A stretch of DNA of 11,944 nt, from contig JAISGW010000007.1 in NCBI GenBank assembly GCA_031262895.1, positions 1 to 11,944 of the forward strand, written 5' to 3'. The notes under the pieces were generated by a model. That model was given only the letters and a program-made list of their open reading frames with translations. It was not told where the DNA came from and searched no databases. Below are positions 6,598 to 11,944 of the stretch, piece by piece. How positions within the stretch are numbered: position 1 is the first letter of the stretch; each line of letters begins with the position of its first letter. Position numbers and translations under genes: made by a program. This DNA is from Tannerella sp. GTDB taxonomy: Bacteria > Bacteroidota > Bacteroidia > Bacteroidales > Tannerellaceae.

Positions 6598-8430
6598 TTA
6601 GCGGGCGCCGAGGTCGTCGTATAGGGTTTGCAGGAAAGCCTTTCCCTTGTCGAGGCGTGCTTCGCTGCCTTCTTTCGGCTTTTGAATGAGCGGCCGGTTG
6701 CTGGTGTTGTCGTAAACGGAAATACCTGTGCTGTCAACGAAGCCGAAGCCGTTCGGGAAATCATAAAAGGCGTAAGCCGGGTAACGGGGATCGAAGAGGT
6801 CGTGCCCGAAAAGGAAATCGCTGTGCGGAATGTCCATCTGTCCGAGCAGGGTAGGGGCGATGTCCATCTGGCAGGCGATGGTATCCACATGAGTGGTTCC
6901 TGCCAAGGCGCCGCCCAGCCAGAGCATTGGGATATGGAAGCGCCGCCTTCCGGAACGGTTGATAGTGTCGGGGTAAAGGTAGCCGTGGTCGGCCACAAGG
7001 ACAATCAACAGCTTGTTCCAAGCCGGTGTCTGCTTGATACGGTCTACGAAATGGCCGAGGCAACTGTCGGTAAAGGCGATGGCGTTGAGATAAGGATCTT
7101 TCAGCCGGTGATAGGGCACCTCGAAGGGTTCGTGGCTCGAGAGCGTAAGGAAGGTGGTGAACCAGGGTTTGGTCGTGTCGCGGGCGGTAATATCATGATA
7201 GAGCCGGTCGAAGGTGACATCGTCGTTCGCTCCCCATTTGCTCAGGCGCGTATGGATGGGAAAGTCCTTGTCGGAAGTGATTTTGTCGTAGCCGGAACCG
7301 AAGAAATAGCTCTTCATATTGGTGAAGTTGATGTCACCGCCATACAGCATGTCGGTTGCATAGCCGGCCTTCGTCAGGGATTTGCAGATGGAAGGCAAAG
7401 TCTGGCTTTTGGCCGGATACTTCATGATGGATGTGGTCGGTTGTGCCGGATAACCGTTTAGCACGGCTACCAAGCCGCGGTCTGTGCGGAAGGAATTGGC
7501 ATAGAAATTTGTGAACAGCACCCCTTCTTGCGCCAGGCGGTTCATATTGGGGGTAACTCCCGGTGTGCCGCCCACGGCGGCCACTGTATTGGCCGAGAAG
7601 CTCTCCATGACAATCAGCAGCAGGTTGGGCCGTGTCGTGTTCAACAGTTGCGGCCGCTTATAAACGCCTTCTTTCGGCTTGAACAAAGGATTGACAAGGG
7701 CTGCCCGTTTGGCTTCGGGGAAGAAGTTGAATTCGGAAGCGAAATCCTGATTCATCGATAGCGAGGCCGTCAGGCTGAAGACCGGGTTGATGGCCGAATG
7801 GTTCAGGAATTGGTCGTCGCTGAAGTAGACCATGCCGACATTGGCCGTCGAAGTGGTCACGCCGCCCCTTATGGGGAGAAAAAGCAGTCCTCCGAAAATC
7901 AGGAAACCGACGGCCGAACGCAGCGGATGGCGCGAGGGATCGTCGGGCAGGAGTGGCAGCACCAAACGGCGGAACAGCCAGTAAGCCGCGAAAGCATAGA
8001 CCAGCCATATCAGCAATTGGCGCAGAATGAGGCCGGGAGTGATGCTGGCCAGCACCTCGCCGGGCGAGGCGGCATAGAAAAACACCGTGGCGTCAATGCG
8101 AAAGCCCCAAGCGGCGTACAAGGCCATGTCGACGGCGAATATCAGCCCTATCAGGGTAGCGACTATCATATAGTAGCCGGAGAGTATCTTTTTGAGGTAG
8201 ACACCGGGGAAACGGATGGAGAGCAAGACGCAAAGCCAAGGGATAATGCTCAGGTAACCGGCTACGCAAGCGTCCAGCTTTAAGCCGTGCCAGATGACTT
8301 GCAACCATTCGTAGAAGGGATAGTGCCCGGCCAAAGCCAGGTTGTACAGCATAAAGGCCGGCTTTTGCACGGCGAACAGCGGCAACCACAGAAGGAATGC
8401 CGCCAATAGGAAAAACAATCTTTTTTTCAT
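6598..8430 (-). CDS. LtaS/OpgB-type membrane phosphoglycerol transferase (alkaline-phosphatase superfamily)
   Basis: The 610-residue protein has the lipoteichoic-acid-synthase architecture. Five hydrophobic segments lie near residues 5-22, 52-72, 84-108, 133-157 and 171-188, followed by a periplasmic sulfatase-fold domain from about 268 to 560. Expected active-site residues are visible: Glu276 (VMESFS), the nucleophile Thr316 (NSFRTDRG), the WGANDD segment (399-404), His433 (LSSHEPF) and Asp481-His482 (VADHGYL). Family members move glycerol-phosphate from phosphatidylglycerol to a polymer or glycan (LtaS in Gram-positives, OpgB on periplasmic glucans in Gram-negatives). Which acceptor is used here cannot be told; a phosphoethanolamine or other lipid-head donor is also possible. 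It lies 84 nt downstream of the macroglobulin-like gene on the same strand and has a candidate promoter in that gap. The ATG at 8430 gives MKKRLFFLLAAFLL and no Shine-Dalgarno is seen. Confidence 0.9.
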   Translation of the reverse strand: MKKRLFFLLAAFLLWLPLFAVQKPAFMLYNLALAGHYPFYEWLQVIWHGLKLDACVAGYLSIIPWLCVLLSIRFPGVYLKKILSGYYMIVATLIGLIFAVDMALYAAWGFRIDATVFFYAASPGEVLASITPGLILRQLLIWLVYAFAAYWLFRRLVLPLLPDDPSRHPLRSAVGFLIFGGLLFLPIRGGVTTSTANVGMVYFSDDQFLNHSAINPVFSLTASLSMNQDFASEFNFFPEAKRAALVNPLFKPKEGVYKRPQLLNTTRPNLLLIVMESFSANTVAAVGGTPGVTPNMNRLAQEGVLFTNFYANSFRTDRGLVAVLNGYPAQPTTSIMKYPAKSQTLPSICKSLTKAGYATDMLYGGDINFTNMKSYFFGSGYDKITSDKDFPIHTRLSKWGANDDVTFDRLYHDITARDTTKPWFTTFLTLSSHEPFEVPYHRLKDPYLNAIAFTDSCLGHFVDRIKQTPAWNKLLIVLVADHGYLYPDTINRSGRRRFHIPMLWLGGALAGTTHVDTIACQMDIAPTLLGQMDIPHSDFLFGHDLFDPRYPAYAFYDFPNGFGFVDSTGISVYDNTSNRPLIQKPKEGSEARLDKGKAFLQTLYDDLGAR

Positions 8431-8482
8431 TGCCCGATAAAATATGGCGAAATAGCGTCCATAAAAACGTTTGTTCGGGGGG

Positions 8483-8514
8483 CAAAGGTAAGTCTTTCCC
8501 TGAACTTCCGCAGA
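8483..8514 (-). promoter_or_regulatory. Candidate promoter for the phosphoglycerol transferase gene
   Basis: On the minus strand TCTG (8514-8511), 20 nt, then TACCTTTG (8490-8483) fits the Bacteroidetes arrangement TTTG-N19-21-TAnnTTTG with one mismatch in the -33 box. It begins immediately after the stop codon of the upstream macroglobulin-like gene. The leader to the ATG at 8430 would be about 45 nt. No hairpin terminator is visible in the 84-nt gap, so read-through from upstream is also possible. Confidence 0.5.
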
Positions 8515-11500
8515 TTAAGGTATAACTTTCAATTCTTTCCCTACCGTACGGGAGAGAAACTCCGGGGCATAGAGGCATTGCAGGGTGGCCGGTCCGACGG
8601 CATAACTGCCAGGACGGCTCACGTAGGTGGCGTATTCCAGCACGTAAGTGCCTTGTGGCAGACGGTCAAAGTAGAACAGTTCCGCCTCGTCTTGCGGACT
8701 GTGGTAATAAAGCAGCGAACCGCTCCTTTCCATGCCCGAGATTTGTTTCAGCGGCTCTAAGCCGGCCGGCCGCAGGTCCTCTAAGCGTACGTAGTCCATT
8801 TCACGGTCGGAGCGGATGACCAAACGTATGACGACTTTCTCTCCTACATGTAGGGCTTGCCCTTCCTCCAATGGGCGGAGCAGGCGTTGACGGCCGTCAT
8901 TCGTTTCAATGAAATATTGTCTTTCCAGATGCAGGGCGCCCTTTTGCGCCGTAGCTTCCTGCATGGGGAGGGTATAGGTCGTGAGTAAGGCGCCCCAGGC
9001 CGGCGCTGTCCCCGTTTTGTGGAGCAGGAGCGAGGGGTGACCGCCTGTGGTGGGCGGCAGCTTCTGCCGAAAGTGCCCGCTGCCTGCTTCACCTTCCACG
9101 GCCTTTAAGGGGCGGCCGTTCCATTGCAAGGACGGCGCTTTGAGCAGGCCGGTCCAACTGCTGCCGCTGCGGAGCAGGGCATACAGCGCATCGGCCGTGG
9201 CGGGAACCGATTCCCAGGCTTGCACCCGTTTTTGGACGAGCAGCCATTGGCGCATCCGGTCGGTTTCCTTTTCCGTGCCGCCAAGGCTGCGGAAGGCTTC
9301 CATGATGAGGCAATGCAGGCCGATGGGTGAGAGCAGACCACTGCCTTCGCGGCGATTGTTTGCCCAATACATCCCCTGTTCGGGAGAAATCGTAGCTGTA
9401 CGGCGCAGCCAGGCCAATATCGCGGCAGCCGTTTCCTTGTCGCCGTCGGCTTGCATCAAAAGGGCGGTTTGGACTTTCCCGGCCAAGGAAGTCTTCTGCC
9501 AATAGCGGCCTGCTTGGGTGGAAAAGTAACGGGTGGCGCGCCGGGTGTCGGCCGTTTCAGGCAGGTCGCGGTACAGGCTGCGCACGTAAAGCATCCTTAT
9601 CTGCCGTGCCGATGGGACGTAATTCTTTTTATCCGACAGCTCAGCCGCGTCTTTGCGGAAAGCCGCGTCGAGGAAGCCGACGGCCTTTTGCGTGTATTCA
9701 CGTCCGGAATCGTCAAGGGCAAGCCGCCGCAGACGTGCCATGCCTTCGAGCAGGTAGAGGGTGACGCCCCGGTCGGAACGCATCCCTTCGCACCAGCCCC
9801 AGCCTCCGTCGGGATTCTGCGTTTTTTGCAGGCGTTCGAGGAAGAAAGTCCGGCGTTCGGCCATCCGGTTCTTGTCGGACAGATAGGCGAAGCCCTTGAT
9901 GCCGCGTATCTCGGGGATGGTTTCATACAAGAAGGAGGCAATGGCCGCACTATAATAGGAAGCGAAGACGGAGAGCAAGTCCTGATTGTGCGTGTCGGCC
10001 TTGAACAGAAAAGGCAGGGTCTCGGCGGCAGCCCAAAGTGCGTTGGCCGTATATTCCAAGGTGTAGCGGCTACCTGGATGCGGCTTCGGACGAAGCAGTA
10101 AGCTTGCCGAATCGTTGCCGAGGTAGAAGGGCAATGCGTCGGTCATGGGAAGCCGGTCGGGCAGCAGGGGCAACAGGTCTTGTTCGCCGTCGCTGCCCTG
10201 CGGCGTGCTGGCGAGGAGGCGGCAGCCTACTTCCGTGCCGCCCATCCGTACGGGGAAGTTCCAAGAGGCTTTGGCCATGCCTCGGGCTGCTACACGGAAG
10301 GATTGCGTACTGTCTGCAAAAAAGATTTCCCCATTGTCAGGGTCGAAGAGTTCGAAACGAAGCCGGCCGGAGAGGGTGGCCTCGGTTTGATTGGCAATTT
10401 GCACGGAGACGGAAGCCGTGTCGCCGCGCCGCAAGAAACGCGGTAGATTGGGGATGAGCATAAGCGGCTTTTGCGAGACGGCTTCGGCTGTGTACAGACC
10501 GTAATTCAGGTCACGGGTATGCGCCAGGACTTGTAGCTTCCAGCGCGTGTTGCTGTCTGGAAGGGTGAAGTCGATGCGTAAGGTTCCTGCCGTGTCGGTA
10601 TGCAGTTCGGGGAAGAAGAAAGCCGTTTCGTTGAAGTTTTGCCTCCATTGGGGCAGGGTCTCCGGCATCTTCGCCGGTGCGGAATCCGTATTCGGTGAAA
10701 CCGCTTCGTCGGCAAGGATGGCGTTTTTTCGCATATATACGCTTTCCGGAAAAGGTGTCTGCATGGTTCCATAATATAGCGGGGAACGGATTAGGCCGAA
10801 CAAGCCCTGCCAGTCTATGTCTGCAAAGCCTATCGGCGCCGTTTGGACGAGCGCTTCCTGCCAAACGTCTTGGCTGTAATCCTCTCCCATTCCCGCTTCT
10901 TCCCGGAAGGGAGGAATGTATCTCGGCAAGGGCTTTTCAAAAGGAGAGAAATTCCAGCGGAAAGGCTGTAAGGCGTCAAGCGAGGCGTCGTACATGGAGG
11001 CCAGTACTTCGGCTTTCACGGGTCGGGCGGCGGCATCGCTCAGGCGGAACTGCCAGCTTTCCTTTTCTCCCGGCTGCAGCATGTCGCGAAAGCTCAAGGG
11101 AACAAAACGGATTTCCTTTTTAGGCTGTCGTTTGCCCACCTGCGTTTGCCTGCTGTAAACTTTGCCTTCCTTTATAAAGGTGAAGCGGGCGCTTAAATCG
11201 GCATAGTCCTCCTTGAAAGGCAAGCGCAACAACCGGTTTTCACGCTTCAAAACTATACGCTGCGTAGCGACAGCTTTGCCGTTGCCAAAGAATTGGCAAA
11301 GCACATAGGCTTTCTTTTCTGAAGTGCCGAAGAGGAAAACTGCCTCTTCGCCGGGCAGGCAATCCGGCTGTTCCGGTGCAGGCAGCCAGATGGGTGTTTG
11401 TATGGGAGGCCGTTTGTCGGCATAGCTGAAGGCGGTAAAGCGGCAACTGTCGCTGACGGGACGGCCTTGGTCGTCGTTGGCTTCCATGCGCAACAAGAGC

Positions 11501-11944
11501 GGGGCAGAAGGCAGGGCAGCCGTCAGTTTCCGGGGCAAGGGCTTCCCGGCAGAGAAGTCTCCTTCCAGAAACGGGCGGCCCTGGGGCGCCGCTTCCGGAG
11601 CTTCGGACGGCAGGCGGTAAATAGCATAATGCCCTTTCACCGAAGCAGTCGCGCCTTTAGACGTACGCGCTTGGATGCAAAGGCTGTCGGCCTCCTTGTT
11701 GAAAGTCCCGTTGACATGGCATTGGAGGAAGAGGCTGCGTTCGCCTGCCGAGAAGAAGAGTTGCGTCTCTTGGGTCTCCCCCTTGCTGTCGGTCAGGGAG
11801 GCCAGGAGGCGGTAGCTTTCAAAGCAAGAAGCTCCGGCATTTGCAGGCTTCTCCGGACGGAAGCGTATGCGGAAGCTGCCGTCTGGCGCCAGGGACGCGG
11901 CGCCACGTGTCACTTGTTCCTCCCTTCCGAAATTGAAAAAGACG
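8515..11944 (-). CDS. Alpha-2-macroglobulin-family protein, C-terminal part (5' end beyond window)
   Basis: The frame is open to the right edge (10 more codons upstream of a GTG at 11913), so the start is missing. About 1142 residues are visible; full Bacteroidetes members are commonly much longer. Numbering from the GTG, macroglobulin-like beta domains fill about 1-330. A polar, bait-like stretch (about 330-415) leads into the A2M core domain, seen as NFNETAFFFPELHTD (416-430), WKLQVLAHTRDLNYG and PNLPRFLRRGDTASVSV. An alpha-helical thioester-type domain follows (about 610-930, with PDGGWGWCEG at 691-700), and then a C-terminal domain with DYVRLEDLRPAGLEP. Bacterial members are periplasmic or surface protease traps, often lipoproteins. 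The thioester motif CxEQ expected near 630-640 is absent (FKADTHNQDLLSVFASYY there), so covalent trapping is unlikely. The LtaS-like gene follows after 84 nt. Confidence 0.9.
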   Translation of the reverse strand, partial: VFFNFGREEQVTRGAASLAPDGSFRIRFRPEKPANAGASCFESYRLLASLTDSKGETQETQLFFSAGERSLFLQCHVNGTFNKEADSLCIQARTSKGATASVKGHYAIYRLPSEAPEAAPQGRPFLEGDFSAGKPLPRKLTAALPSAPLLLRMEANDDQGRPVSDSCRFTAFSYADKRPPIQTPIWLPAPEQPDCLPGEEAVFLFGTSEKKAYVLCQFFGNGKAVATQRIVLKRENRLLRLPFKEDYADLSARFTFIKEGKVYSRQTQVGKRQPKKEIRFVPLSFRDMLQPGEKESWQFRLSDAAARPVKAEVLASMYDASLDALQPFRWNFSPFEKPLPRYIPPFREEAGMGEDYSQDVWQEALVQTAPIGFADIDWQGLFGLIRSPLYYGTMQTPFPESVYMRKNAILADEAVSPNTDSAPAKMPETLPQWRQNFNETAFFFPELHTDTAGTLRIDFTLPDSNTRWKLQVLAHTRDLNYGLYTAEAVSQKPLMLIPNLPRFLRRGDTASVSVQIANQTEATLSGRLRFELFDPDNGEIFFADSTQSFRVAARGMAKASWNFPVRMGGTEVGCRLLASTPQGSDGEQDLLPLLPDRLPMTDALPFYLGNDSASLLLRPKPHPGSRYTLEYTANALWAAAETLPFLFKADTHNQDLLSVFASYYSAAIASFLYETIPEIRGIKGFAYLSDKNRMAERRTFFLERLQKTQNPDGGWGWCEGMRSDRGVTLYLLEGMARLRRLALDDSGREYTQKAVGFLDAAFRKDAAELSDKKNYVPSARQIRMLYVRSLYRDLPETADTRRATRYFSTQAGRYWQKTSLAGKVQTALLMQADGDKETAAAILAWLRRTATISPEQGMYWANNRREGSGLLSPIGLHCLIMEAFRSLGGTEKETDRMRQWLLVQKRVQAWESVPATADALYALLRSGSSWTGLLKAPSLQWNGRPLKAVEGEAGSGHFRQKLPPTTGGHPSLLLHKTGTAPAWGALLTTYTLPMQEATAQKGALHLERQYFIETNDGRQRLLRPLEEGQALHVGEKVVIRLVIRSDREMDYVRLEDLRPAGLEPLKQISGMERSGSLLYYHSPQDEAELFYFDRLPQGTYVLEYATYVSRPGSYAVGPATLQCLYAPEFLSRTVGKELKVIP

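Noticed and set aside
6628..7461. A 277-codon plus-strand frame opposite the phosphoglycerol transferase gene.
   Set aside because: It is antisense to the intact sulfatase-fold domain and shows no recognisable fold; long shadow frames are common at this G+C content.
8755..8775. GCCGGCC-type palindromes here and at several other places in the window.
   Set aside because: They mostly fall in coding sequence at Ala-Gly, Arg-Pro or similar codon pairs and have no regular spacing. Only the copy in the hairpin at 6529-6568 has a structural role.
9451..10101. A 216-codon plus-strand frame opposite the macroglobulin-like gene.
   Set aside because: Antisense to the helical domain, with no signal, motif or promoter of its own.
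11911..11913. GTG as the start codon of the macroglobulin-like gene.
   Set aside because: The frame stays open to the window edge and the first residues are already mid-domain sequence, so the true start lies outside.
1..11944. Mobile element, CRISPR array, tRNA/rRNA or defence system.
   Set aside because: No transposase, terminal repeats, spaced direct repeats or RNA-gene structure was seen; the genes are housekeeping and envelope genes.

Overview
The window reads as an ordinary chromosomal segment of a Bacteroidetes bacterium, most likely order Bacteroidales. The evidence is the promoter style (three gene starts preceded by a TAnnTTTG -7 box, one usable Shine-Dalgarno site at most), a secreted beta-helix protein with a choice-of-anchor Q motif and a short C-terminal sorting-like domain, and the two-domain NadE. 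Base composition looks a little above half G+C by eye, with an AT-rich trough around 4560-4790. A Tannerellaceae/Porphyromonadaceae-like source is a guess from the secreted protein's C-terminus; I cannot settle the genus.

Layout. Positions 1-2259 hold two housekeeping genes on the plus strand, ffh (signal recognition particle GTPase) and folD (folate one-carbon enzyme), 7 nt apart and presumably one transcript from a promoter at the very left edge. Glutamine-dependent NAD synthetase (nadE) follows on the minus strand and converges on folD so tightly that the two stop codons overlap. A small unrecognised minus-strand protein (4269-4613) precedes nadE. A divergent AT-rich gap then carries a plus-strand promoter for a Dabb-domain protein and, 34 nt later, a secreted beta-helix protein. 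A strong GC-rich hairpin at 6529-6568 separates this pair from the minus-strand block.

The right half (6598-11944) is an envelope block on the minus strand. It holds a large alpha-2-macroglobulin-family protein, cut by the right edge of the window and apparently without a thioester Cys-Gln motif, followed by a five-TM LtaS/OpgB-type phosphoglycerol transferase. The transferase may have its own promoter in the 84-nt gap. The pairing of a macroglobulin-like protein with an LTA-synthase-fold enzyme in a Gram-negative is the most interesting arrangement here.

I found no mobile element, CRISPR array, tRNA or rRNA, and no clearly new biological system. The points worth a second look are the degenerate macroglobulin beside the LtaS-like enzyme, the Dabb/beta-helix pair, the orphan 114-residue protein, and the lack of a terminator between folD and nadE.
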